In this document: piece by piece, positions 26,401 to 35,731 of the stretch
How the letters are laid out: each line of letters starts with the position of its first letter
Position numbering within the stretch: the stretch's first letter is position 1
Origin: MWEH01 sp964392385
GTDB taxonomy: Bacteria; Bacillota; Clostridia; Christensenellales; DTU072
NCBI GenBank assembly: GCA_964392385.1
Contig: CAYMPR010000011.1
Location: 1 to 40,906, forward strand
Length of the DNA stretch: 40,906 nucleotides
Direction of reading: 5' to 3'
The notes under the pieces: model-generated
What the model was told of the DNA's origin: nothing
Databases searched by the model: none
The model's input: the letters and a program-made list of their open reading frames with translations, nothing else
Program-made: the position numbers and the translations under genes

Positions 26401-29400
26401 CAATTGGCTATGGAGTATTCAAGGAAAATACCAAAGTAGAAATTGTTTATATTCCAAGTAGTGTAGTAACTATTGAAGGTGAAGCATTTGCAGATTCAAT
26501 TAATCTTACAAAAGTATTTTTAGCTCATGAAGTAACTATTCCTGATGTGGAACAAAATAGTTTTACCGTTGGATATGGCAGGGAAATATTTGTTAAAGAG
26601 ACTAAACTTGCAGATTATCAAGCAGACACTACTGGCTGGCTTACCTTTGCGCCTAAAATAGAACCTGATATACCTTTAATTACAAAAGAAATAGAGAGAA
26701 ACTTTAGAAGATCATCTCTTGGAAATCTTTTGCTTGAAGTAAGAATTAAGAGTTACCTAATTGATACTCAATCATCCGGAGGAAGCGCTTGCTTATTGAC
26801 TTGGCATAGAGANNNNNNNNNNNNNNNNNNNNNNNNNNNNNNNNNNNNNNNNNNNNNNNNNNNNNNNNNNNNNNNNNNNNNNNNNNNNNNNNNNNNNNNN
26901 NNNNNNNNNNNNCTTTTATTAATAATTCAGGATTGTCGAGACTCAATTATCTTGGAAGTGTTAAATTAGATGATCTTTTAGAGATAGTACTAGAGGGAGA
27001 CCCTGGAGATTTGAATTTAAGACCAGAGTCACTTAGTGAGGTTGGGATTATTTCCGGCGCTCTATCAACAGTTGATGAAATGCTTAAGGACTGGGTGCAA
27101 ATATCTACGGTTTATTTCCCACAAAGCATACTCTCACTTGGCGTGAATTCGCTACATGATACTTCATGGTATGCTAATTACTATAGCACAAATTATGGCA
27201 GCGATTTTGTCGTTGCTGCAGATAAGGTCTTGTATCAATATAAGGGAACATCAACAACTGTAATGGTCCCAGCCAATGTTCAAATTATAAATACAGGCGC
27301 GTTTAGCCAAGCCTCTGGGACGCCAGGAGCTTGGGTGTGGAATAGTTCTTTAGCTATTACTACTCTTAGATTTGCTCAAGGAAGTAGAGCTCATTCCATA
27401 TTAGCCCATGCCTTCCATGGCTGTTCAGCATTGAATAACTTTAATGCATCAGAGAATTTAAGATTCGTAGGGGATGCTGCTTTTGAGGGTACACAGTTTG
27501 TGGTTGAAAACGATTTACTTATAGTTGGAGGATCTTTTGCCCAAGGTAAGACGGTTGTAAAATATGTAGGAAACACTAGTGTAACTTCAATAACTTTACC
27601 TGCAGATGTGAAGACAATAGCAGCAGGGGCTTTCAAAAACTTGACGTCGCTTCAATCAGTATCTTGGGGCGGAGAAGCCTCGATGCTAACACATATTGGA
27701 GAAGAAGCTTTTTATGGGTGTACTCTTCTTGCTACATTGCCTCTTAGCGAATTTTCTGCCTCTACACCTAATCTCTCATCTATTGGTAAAGATGCATTTT
27801 ATGGCACAACGTTTATTAACCCTAACGCTACAATGAAATATCTTAGAGCAGATGGGAAATATGTTCTTTATAGACGCCAAGGCGCGGGCCCATTTATTGT
27901 TGATATTAGTTTGTATTCTGTTACTCCTGGCGGCATTTCTGATGCCCCTGCAGTAGAATTAAACGCTGGTGCTAGCTTATCTCAAAGAGATATGTACTCA
28001 CTACTCTCAATGCCCTCAGTTGTCAATTTTAAGTCAGATGGTAGTACTGCCATAAAGGATTTAATTGGGTCAAGTGAAATATTGACTAATATAACGGCAC
28101 TATTTTTCTTTGACAATGTCACGGCAATTACTAGTGATTATGCTAAAGGTTGGTACTCTATTTCTAGTATTAACTGGCCTGTTTCTGGTCTTAGCTCTGT
28201 GGGAAGAGATGCTTTTACTGGGACTAGTTGGATTGAATCAGTTCAAAACGATTATGTTACTCCTGGAGGAGCAAACCCAGCGGGAATACTAATTAAATAC
28301 AAAGGGGTATCGCCAACAGTATATATCGACCATCGAATTACCTCACTAAGTGCAGACGCCTTTAGAGGTAATGAAGACATTACTTCTGTTGAATTTGCAC
28401 CTCTTTCACCCATTGCAGAATTCCCTCCAAGTGCTTTTTCAGGCTGCTTAAAGCTTGAAGATATAATAGGAATACCTTCCTCCGTATCTTCAATTGGTCA
28501 AGATGCGTTTAAAGATACTCCTTGGCTTGCAAGTAAGGATGGATTAGTAATAATTAATGGTTTGTTAGTTGCATANNNNNNNNNNNNNNNNNNNNNNNNN
28601 NNNNNNNNNNNNNNNNNNNNNNNNNNNNNNNNNNNNNNNNNNNNNNNNNNNNNNNNNNNNNNNNNNNNNNNNNNNTAAGTTTAGTGCAGACCTCCACAAA
28701 TGGTGGATTTATTACTTATGAAGATAGCTACCTAAAGATATACAAGCTAATTAGCTATGTGGGTACAAAAACCACAGTTACACTTCCTTCTCAAACAACG
28801 GAAATAGGGCCATATACTTTTAGAAACAATAGATCAATTATTAGAGTAACTATCGATAAAGGTCTAAATATTCCGAGCTTGGCTTTTGACGGATGTAGTT
28901 CACTTTCTACAATCGATATTAGTATTAATGCATCAATACAAGATAACGCATTTAAAGGGACTCCTTGGTATACTTCAAGAGTCGATGAATTTGTACTTGC
29001 AGGTAATGGATATCTAATCAAATATAATAGACCTAGTGGTGTAACTGATGTGGTTTTGCCCTCTAGTGTTAAGGGCATTACTAGTGATGTATTTAGGAAC
29101 AATTCAATAATTACTTCTATCGATTTTAGAAATACTTCAATCCAGGAAATCCCTTCCTATGCATTTTCTGGTGCTACAAACCTATCAACAATTTGGTTTA
29201 ATTCAGGGGTTACGAGATTTGGTTATCAAACTTTTTATGACACAGCTTGGCGGACTGCTCAAGGCGATTATATAGTGGTTAATGGGACATTAGTAGATTA
29301 TAAGGGTAGCTCTTCTACAATTGAAATTCCGTCTTCAGTAATGTACATCCCAAGTTATGTGTTTGCAAATAATCTAACTATTACCTCTTTAGCATTTGAT

Positions 29401-30936
29401 GCAAATCCACTGGTTTTAGCTGACTACGCTTTTAGTGGTTGCACTAATCTTAGCTCAATTACTAATATTGGTCTTGTTACATCTCTTGGCGCAAATACTC
29501 TTAGAGGGACGGGCTATTACACGGATAACGCAAGCGCAAATAATGGGTATGTAATTATTAATGGGATACTTCTAGGATACCTTGGCGCATCAACGGAAAT
29601 ACTTATCCCAAGTACCGTTTCAATTATTGCTGATAATGCGTTTTCTTCTTCTAACATTACCAATTTAAGTTTTGCAGAAAGAACTTCTGAGATTGTTATT
29701 GGTGAAAAAGCTTTCTTGGGAAGCGTTAATCTAACAAATGTTAATCTAACTGAGAAAATTAAAGAAATTAAATACAGGGCTTTTTATAACACATACTGGC
29801 AAGATAACAGTGCTTCTCTCTTTATAACTGCGGGTAATAAGCTATTAATGTACATCGGTAGAAATACAAATATTGAAATTGCTTCCAATATAACGTCCAT
29901 GGCTTATGGTGTTTTTACTGCTAATAAATCTATAACTAGTGTTAAATTTAATACCACATCCCAAAATGAATTTTTCTTACCAGACAACTCCTTTAATGGA
30001 TGTTCATTATTAAACAGCGTAACATTACCAAGAAATACATTTATTGGCGAAAACGCATTTAAGGGCACATTATGGCTAACAGGAAGGGGCGAGTTTGCTC
30101 ACTATAATAATAAGTTGTTTGCATATAATGGTCAGTCCACAACTATAGTTCTACCTAGTAACCTTGTTGGAGTGTATAACTATGTATTTAGAGGCAACAC
30201 CAATCTCTCCTCCATTAACTTTAGTTCTACTCAAACTATTTCACTTGCAAATGGTGAATTTGTGGGCTGTTCTGCTTTATCAACAGTTTTATTAAATAAC
30301 TCACTCCAAGAGCTTAAGCCATCAGCTTTTAGTGGAACACCTTGGATAAATAATTATTCTGTAAACAATGGCAACACAAAATTCATTATTCTAAATGGCA
30401 CTAGATTACTTTCATACATTTCAACTGATCCTATAGTTGTGATTCCTTCAGGAATTACATACATTGGCAAAAATGTATTTACAGCTAACACCACAATTAC
30501 TTCGATAAGTTTTGCAGAGCTTTCTGCGATGATACCGATACCTGACAATGCATTCAATGGCTGTAGCTCTCTATCTTCAGTTACAATTACAGGCTACGTA
30601 GAGGAAGTTGGAGTTAACGCATTCAAGGATACTCCATGGTATAGTGCACTTCCAAATAATGCCCCATATATCAATTCAAACAAACTATATTTCTTCAAGG
30701 GAACTGCAACCGAGTACACTGTCCCAGCAAACATCACTCATATTGGGACTAATGCATTCCTTGGGAGTGGAATCACAACTCTTAACATGCTAAGCACAGC
30801 ACCTTGTACGCTTGGAAGAGGGGCAGTTCTAGCCGGTATTACAACAATTAATGTTCCTGATGCCAACGCACTTACTCTTTACAAGAACCATTCAGCCTGG
30901 GTGCCTTATTCAAACTATATAAAAATTACCCCATAA
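20442..30936 (+). CDS. Giant BspA-like surface lipoprotein (Big_3, InlB-B-type repeats, LRR_5), interrupted by two assembly gaps
   Basis: One gene of about 3,430 visible residues; the frames on both sides of the gaps continue the same repeat pattern (reads out as FINNSGLSRL after the first, and SLVQTSTNGG after the second). I chose the ATG at 20442: GGAG lies upstream and the protein then starts with a textbook lipoprotein signal, MIKKLALTLILLLSVIG, ending in lipobox LTAC (Cys24). Domains: a bacterial Ig-like Big_3-type domain (about 28-112), about 12 InlB-B/Flg_new-like modules (about 119-1099, marked by GYxFxGWY and LYAKW), then BspA-type leucine-rich repeats to the end. There is no LPXTG, membrane helix or other C-terminal anchor, so it is probably held by its lipid. 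BspA-like proteins of other bacteria bind host or bacterial surfaces; here adhesion is inference. It has its own promoter and is followed by another lipoprotein gene. Confidence 0.9.
20796..23738 (+). repeat. About 12 divergent InlB-B/Flg_new-like modules within the giant lipoprotein
   Basis: Each module runs about 60-95 residues and opens with a strand such as YSVSFETGEG, YTVTFYPTEG or YLVEFCTEDG. The best-conserved ones (the first, fourth and last) contain RPGYAFDGWY or WPGYVFLGWF and end in LYAKW or YARW. Others keep only the frame, for example TGKWYIYENGVF. The count is by eye and the middle modules are degenerate. Confidence 0.8.
26813..26912. other. Assembly gap (100 N)
   Basis: This is a run of exactly 100 N inside the leucine-rich repeats of the giant lipoprotein. 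Its real length is unknown. The last residues before it (from about KEIERNFRRSS) do not follow the repeat pattern and may include contig-end error. Confidence 0.99.
28576..28675. other. Assembly gap (100 N)
   Basis: This is a run of exactly 100 N in the repeat array, just after the strand VIINGLLVA. The TAA directly after it is not in the frame that continues the protein. Confidence 0.99.
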
Positions 30937-30967
30937 ACTATAAAAAACTAAACCAAATTAAATAATC

Positions 30968-30996
30968 TTGAAAATTATTTCTATATACCTTAAAAT
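30968..30996 (+). promoter_or_regulatory. Predicted sigma-A promoter of the 896-residue lipoprotein gene
   Basis: TTGAAA (30968-30973), a 17-base spacer and TAAAAT (30991-30996), in the 107-base interval after the giant gene. AAGGAG precedes the ATG at 31044. Confidence 0.6.
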
Positions 30997-31043
30997 ATAA
31001 TATATGTTATAGTCACATTAGCTTTATCTACAAGGAGAATAAA

Positions 31044-33734
31044 ATGAGAAGGAAAGTAATATCAATATTCATACTACTTGCAACCTTAGGGATTATCATT
31101 TCCATGGTAGCATGTGTTCCAACACCTACACCAACTCCCAATGGAAACAATACTCAATTAGTTCCGATTATACCAGATCTAATAGATTATGGCGTTGCCC
31201 AATATCTAGAAGTTCCTAAAGCTGTTTATGATACTACTGTCCAAACCGAGCAAATTGGTAAACTAGCCACTAAACAAGAGGAATCTAGAGAGGACTATTT
31301 AAATGGCGAAACTACTTGGAATAATACGCATTATTATCCATTTGATAAACCTCATTTCGATTCACAAAATGTTTGGATTGAAGATGATGCAACAACAGTA
31401 ACAAAAGTATTTTGCTATTCTACGCCAGAAGACATAATTGAGCGTATGGCAGAAGCGGGTCTTGATGAACAAAAAATGGTGGATTTAGTGGCATACATTA
31501 CAAGAAGCGATGAAGCATATGATGAGTTCACTAAAGGACAACTCGGCAAATATCCTTTGATTCTTGGAGAAGGTAGCGCAATCCACGACTATGATAACCT
31601 AGATGAAATCTCGGATATTCGTGATAATTTTGATGACTATAAAACAACTGATGGAGATGCAGATCCTTTAACAGCTTATGGGCAAACAGAAGATTTTTGG
31701 GAAGACCTTGCAAAGCTAAAAAAACGCAAGATATATGGAGAAATATTTTTAATCTTTCTTGAAGAAGCAGATAAATTTGCAAGATTTCAAACGGAGTATT
31801 TAACTTATCAATTGCAAGTTATTAGTGAAGTAATGATTCCTGCGTATAAAACTGAATTTTCCGGAGGCAATCTTGGTAGCGAGACAATAGGTGAAAATCT
31901 CATTGATTCAGACCAATTCAAAAACTATATGAGAGAAGAGCTTTTTGACTTTGAAATGCTATCATATCTTTTAGCTTTTGGAGATCTTACTGTACCAATT
32001 ATTGAGGCAGACGGCTATTGGAAGGCAGTTGACAGAGCGAAAGTAATGACTCTTTATGGATACACTTATCAATATGAAAAGAATAACCATGAAGTATTTG
32101 ATGATTCGGTTATAGTGCAAAATGGTAAGACGGAATATGAAGATTACCTATATCTTGGCCACCAAACTTATTTTAGAAATAATGACACTAACACCTTTGG
32201 CGACTCACACGCCCAAGCCGTGAGATACACTGAATATGATAGAAGAAACTATAGAGAGGCATATAGATATTCAGCAACATTTTATGAGAAGTACTATAGT
32301 GCCCAATACGAATTTCAAAAATTACAAGAAGCAAGAGACATGGAAGTGTATACAGATAGCGTCGAGTATCAAGATGGAATTGGGTATGCTACAAATAGCG
32401 AAATAACATATACCGATGAAATGATAGAAGGATTAGCCATGGGCTTTGCGGAGACATTGAAGCTTTCAGATGTTAATTATGATTATACTGGAGATGAAGG
32501 CAAAGTTACTAGATATAATGCTAAAAACACTGCTTGGAACAGTTTGACAGATGCTCAAAAAGAACAAAGGGGAGTCAATGCTATTAAAGAGGTTGAGCTT
32601 CAAATCCAACAGCTAACTAGCCAACAATATACTATAGATCATGAAACAATTACTGCCAATGATTTAATAAAGTCAATGCAATATCAAATAAAATCATATA
32701 GCGCAGATTATATTAGAGCTATCCAAGACAATAAAAAGGAGCAAGTTTTAGAAAGAAGAAGGCTTCAAAGAGCATATTATTATTTCCAAAATCCGTATAT
32801 CTATACCGAAGTTCTAGCTACATTTCAAACATATAATCCAGAAACATATGAAGAGGCGGTAGTATCAGAAAAAATAGAGAATTTGGGACGCACAAAAGCA
32901 ATGCTCGTTAATCTTAATGCTAACTATTCTGGCACCGATATTGCCTCTCAAATTACTCAAGCAGCTGGTGCTGACTGGAAAGGGGCGACAGGCATATCCT
33001 ATGATATAGCTCAGACTCTTGCAGTTGATTATGGGGCTTATGAAACAAAGCGAGCTAAAGATGGTGGAACTTACTATGTCGATGAATATTTTGAGGACAA
33101 TCTGATAAGGAGAGTATACGATTGTGGCGGCACTGATGAAAATGATTGTGGTATCGAGGAAACGGATGAGCGATATTATGGCGTTCACATTTATTATGAT
33201 ACAAATGGTGACCTTGCTGAGTGCGAGAAGATTTATGACTCTAACTGGGCGTTATCAAGACTTTTAAATGCTCATGAGGATGTTTTGCGTCATATGGCAG
33301 GACAAACTCAAATTTCTTTCATGAAATTTAATGCTTCTGAATTTGGAGATTATTACGATGCAACAAAAGGTTGGAATAATGTAGAATATCCATCAAGTGA
33401 ACTACAAAAAACTGCAAAAAGAAAGATTGTAAATTCTAAGCCACACATTGAAGAAACTGTTGCGTCGGGAGATGAAATTAGTACTATAGTCGGTACCTTG
33501 CTTAACCCCAAGAATATGCCACAATACCAGATTTTGGCTGGTGGCGCAATTGTTACTTTTAATGGTTCTGGGACTAAGACAATTCATACAACTACAAATT
33601 GCGAATATGAATTTGATGCTTGGTGTGTTGATGAAGATTTAATGTATGCAGTTGATCCTACTGAAAAGTTTAGGTTCGATATCAAGCTGTATCCAAGATA
33701 CATTGTAACTAATGTAACGGCACCTGGAAATTAA
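31044..33734 (+). CDS. Large tyrosine-rich lipoprotein of unknown family
   Basis: This 896-residue protein starts with a lipoprotein signal, MRRKVISIFILLATLG, and lipobox MVAC (Cys24), followed by a TPTPTP linker typical of surface-exposed lipoproteins. I do not recognise the body. It is acidic, very rich in Tyr, and mainly helical, with long amphipathic stretches (around residues 235-275 and 510-580, for example VNAIKEVELQIQQLTSQQY) that may form coiled coils. The last 65 or so residues change character: AIVTFNGSGTKTI, then CEYEFDAWCVDEDLM and FDIKLYPRY resemble a single degenerate InlB-B/Flg_new-like module like those of the neighbouring giant protein. No C-terminal anchor is seen. It has its own promoter, 107 bases after the giant gene, and a strong terminator follows. 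A shared surface role with its neighbour is inference. Confidence 0.85.
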   Translation: MRRKVISIFILLATLGIIISMVACVPTPTPTPNGNNTQLVPIIPDLIDYGVAQYLEVPKAVYDTTVQTEQIGKLATKQEESREDYLNGETTWNNTHYYPFDKPHFDSQNVWIEDDATTVTKVFCYSTPEDIIERMAEAGLDEQKMVDLVAYITRSDEAYDEFTKGQLGKYPLILGEGSAIHDYDNLDEISDIRDNFDDYKTTDGDADPLTAYGQTEDFWEDLAKLKKRKIYGEIFLIFLEEADKFARFQTEYLTYQLQVISEVMIPAYKTEFSGGNLGSETIGENLIDSDQFKNYMREELFDFEMLSYLLAFGDLTVPIIEADGYWKAVDRAKVMTLYGYTYQYEKNNHEVFDDSVIVQNGKTEYEDYLYLGHQTYFRNNDTNTFGDSHAQAVRYTEYDRRNYREAYRYSATFYEKYYSAQYEFQKLQEARDMEVYTDSVEYQDGIGYATNSEITYTDEMIEGLAMGFAETLKLSDVNYDYTGDEGKVTRYNAKNTAWNSLTDAQKEQRGVNAIKEVELQIQQLTSQQYTIDHETITANDLIKSMQYQIKSYSADYIRAIQDNKKEQVLERRRLQRAYYYFQNPYIYTEVLATFQTYNPETYEEAVVSEKIENLGRTKAMLVNLNANYSGTDIASQITQAAGADWKGATGISYDIAQTLAVDYGAYETKRAKDGGTYYVDEYFEDNLIRRVYDCGGTDENDCGIEETDERYYGVHIYYDTNGDLAECEKIYDSNWALSRLLNAHEDVLRHMAGQTQISFMKFNASEFGDYYDATKGWNNVEYPSSELQKTAKRKIVNSKPHIEETVASGDEISTIVGTLLNPKNMPQYQILAGGAIVTFNGSGTKTIHTTTNCEYEFDAWCVDEDLMYAVDPTEKFRFDIKLYPRYIVTNVTAPGN

Positions 33735-33752
33735 TAGAGTTACTTAATTTAT

Positions 33753-33783
33753 GGCATCCCCTTTTTAGGGGGTGCCTTTTTTT
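33753..33783 (+). terminator. Intrinsic terminator after the 896-residue lipoprotein gene
   Basis: GGCATCCCC (33753-33761) pairs with GGGGGTGCC (33768-33776) with one wobble around a TTTTTA loop and is followed by seven T. It lies 19 bases after the stop and closes the surface-protein region. Confidence 0.9.
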
Positions 33784-33799
33784 ATGGTTATATAAATAC

Positions 33800-33828
33800 T
33801 TGAATAAGTTAAGGTATTTGAATATAAT
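33800..33828 (+). promoter_or_regulatory. Predicted sigma-A promoter of luxS
   Basis: TTGAAT (33800-33805), a 17-base spacer and a consensus TATAAT (33823-33828), 61 bases before the luxS ATG. Confidence 0.65.
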
Positions 33829-33889
33829 TAGGGGTAATGGGTAATTAAATTTAAATTTGATAAGTAATGAAGTTAGAGGAAGGTAAATT

Positions 33890-34471
33890 ATGGAGAATAT
33901 CCCTAGTTTTTGTGTTGATCATCTAAAAATGAAAAGTGGCGTTTTCGTGTCTTGTAAATATGCTGTAGGAAACATTGTGCTTACAACGTTTGATTTGCGC
34001 TTTAAAAAGCCATACGCTGAGCCAGTTATGGCAACAGGGTCAGTTCATGCCATTGAGCATTTAGCAGCTTGTTACTTAAGAAATGATGAAATGTGGGGCC
34101 AGAAGATTATTTACTTTGGACCAATGGGATGCAGAACAGGGTTCTATTTGATTATGCTAGGCGACTTAATACCAGAGGACATTTTACCACTGCTTGAAAG
34201 AACATTTGATTATGTGTCTGATTTTGAAGGGGAAATACCTGGAGCAAATCCCAAAGAGTGTGGATTCTGTGTAGATATGGATTTAGAAGATGCTAAAGCT
34301 GATGCAGCACTTTATTACAATATATTGATTGACCCCAAGAAGGAAAATTTAAGGTATCCGATAAAGCGTGAAAAGAAAAAGGTAGAAGAACCATCAAGCG
34401 AAAAGAAAAAAGCTTCGCCAAAAAAGAAAATACAAGATAGTAACGGGGCTGAAGTTAAGGCAAAGGAATAA
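33890..34471 (+). CDS. luxS: S-ribosylhomocysteine lyase with a lysine-rich tail
   Basis: LuxS splits S-ribosylhomocysteine into homocysteine and the AI-2 precursor DPD, in the activated methyl cycle. Metal ligands His53 and His57 (in HAIEH) and Cys124 (in KECGF) are present, as are Glu56, Arg37 in FDLRF and the catalytic Cys81 in GPMGCRTG. The core ends near residue 155, the usual family length. About 38 extra residues follow, rich in Lys and Glu (KREKKKVEEPSSEKKKASPK and onwards), of no known function. The 3' end of the gene is repeated twice, imperfectly, just downstream. No Pfs/MtnN nucleosidase gene is in the window. AGAGGAAGG precedes the ATG. Confidence 0.95.
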   Translation: MENIPSFCVDHLKMKSGVFVSCKYAVGNIVLTTFDLRFKKPYAEPVMATGSVHAIEHLAACYLRNDEMWGQKIIYFGPMGCRTGFYLIMLGDLIPEDILPLLERTFDYVSDFEGEIPGANPKECGFCVDMDLEDAKADAALYYNILIDPKKENLRYPIKREKKKVEEPSSEKKKASPKKKIQDSNGAEVKAKE

Positions 34472-34569
34472 GAAAAGAAGATAACAGCAACGGGGCTTTA
34501 GTTAAGGGAAATTGATAAGAAACGAAGATAATAGTGATTGAGATGTAGTTAAGGCAAAGGAATAATAAG
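34435..34569 (+). repeat. Three imperfect direct repeats of the luxS 3' end
   Basis: Copies at 34435-34478, 34479-34525 and 34526-34569 each begin AGATA and contain a GTTAAGG core. The first encodes the last LuxS residues (DSNGAEVKAKE and stop). The second, in another frame, would read DNSNGALVKGN and stop; the third is more decayed. They lie between luxS and the aminopeptidase gene. Confidence 0.75.
34538..34566 (+). promoter_or_regulatory. Possible promoter of the M29 aminopeptidase gene
   Basis: TTGAGA (34538-34543), a 17-base spacer and AATAAT (34561-34566) within the third luxS-tail repeat. Five of six bases match the -10 consensus. Confidence 0.4.
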
Positions 34570-34606
34570 TTGCTAAATAAGGTAGCTATAGATACAAAGG
34601 AGAGGT

Positions 34607-35631
34607 ATGAGAGATTCTAGATTAGATAAACTCGCAGATGTTTTAGTTAACTATTCTTGCAGAGTTAAAAAAGGTGAAAAGATTTTAATTGAAGCAAAAA
34701 ATGCTGATTATGCGATTGTGTCTGCAATTGTTGAACAAGTGTATAAAGCTGGTGGATTACCATTTGTGCAGGTGTATGAAAACAGGGTTACAAGGGCTCT
34801 AAATTTGGGAATGACTGAGGAACTTGCAAAAAAGATGGCGGAATTCGATTCATATAGGATGAAACAAATGGATGCGTATATTGGAATTAGGGGAGGAAAT
34901 AATGCTTTTGAGCTTTCCGATGTTCCAGCCGACAAAATGCATATATTTGATAAGTTTTATAATCATCCTGTTCACCATGGGATAAGAGTTAAGAAAACAA
35001 AGTGGGTTGTGCTGAGGTATCCAAACGAAGGTATGGCAGCCCTTGCAAAAAAATCTTCAGATGCTTTTGAAAAGTTTTATTTTGATGTGTGTACGTTAGA
35101 CTATGCAAAAATGGATAAAGCGATGGATGCAATGGGCAGTTTGATTGCAAAAACCGATAAAGTTCGAATTATTGCAAAGGATACTGATTTATCATTTAGC
35201 ATTAAGGGTATTGGAAGTGAAAAATGTTCGGGGCTTAGAAATATACCCGATGGTGAAATATATACGGCTCCTGTTAGAAATAGTATAAACGGAGTTATTA
35301 CATATAATACGCCATCAGTGGAAAATGGAATTGAATTTAAAAATGTTAGATTTGTATTTAAAGATGGAAAAATTATTGAGGCAACCTCAAATAATAATGA
35401 GGCAATTAATAAGATTCTTGATACAGATGAAGGCGCAAGATATGTAGGAGAATTTGCTTTTGGTGTAAATCCTTTTATTCTTGACCCTATGTGCGATATT
35501 TTGTTTGATGAAAAAATTGCTGGTTCCATCCACTTTACCCCTGGAGCCTGTTATGATGAGTGCAATAATGGCAATCAAAGTGCTATTCACTGGGACTTGG
35601 TTCAAATCCAAACCCCCGAGTATGGTGGTGG
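34607..35631 (+). CDS. M29 family aminopeptidase, 3' end lost in an assembly gap
   Basis: A cytosolic metallo-aminopeptidase of the thermophilic aminopeptidase (AmpS/PepS) family, removing N-terminal residues from peptides. About 342 residues are visible of roughly 370-410. The conserved C-terminal metal region is present: Glu282 in VGEFAFGVNP, LFDEKIAGSIHF with His309, then NGNQSAIHWD with His328 and Asp330. The N-terminal domain begins DKLADVLVNYSCRVKKGEK, as in the family. The last strand pair, usually GGGEI followed by the substrate-side loop, falls into the gap right after PEYGG. AAAGGAGAGG precedes the ATG. The continuous frame through the N-run into the next gene is an artefact. Confidence 0.92.
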
Positions 35632-35731
35632 NNNNNNNNNNNNNNNNNNNNNNNNNNNNNNNNNNNNNNNNNNNNNNNNNNNNNNNNNNNNNNNNNNNNN
35701 NNNNNNNNNNNNNNNNNNNNNNNNNNNNNNN
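35632..35731. other. Assembly gap (100 N)
   Basis: This is a run of exactly 100 N between the M29 aminopeptidase and the PlsC-like gene. It hides the end of the first and the start of the second, so at least two gene ends and any intergenic sequence are missing. Confidence 0.99.

Larger units (their letters stand above)
23745..30900 (+). repeat. BspA-type leucine-rich repeat array with a long super-repeat
   Basis: Short LRR_5 units (IPASVISIGNNAFASC type) fill this part. From about 25190 on they are arranged in a larger period of about 94 residues, punctuated by a marker of the form F-x-G/D/N-T-x-W/F/Y. I read 14 such markers: GTKW, GTGW, DTSW, GTQF, GTTF, GTSW, DTPW, GTPW, DTAW, GTGY, NTYW, GTLW, GTPW, DTPW. 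After the marker a strand pair (VIINGILLGYLGASTEI type) precedes the next LRR block. Two assembly gaps fall in this array. Confidence 0.85.

Noticed and set aside
26933..28678. A separate LRR protein starting with TTG at 26933
   Set aside because: The frame is open up to the N-run with fitting repeat sequence (FINNSG), and there is no ribosome site or promoter. It is the continuation of the giant lipoprotein.
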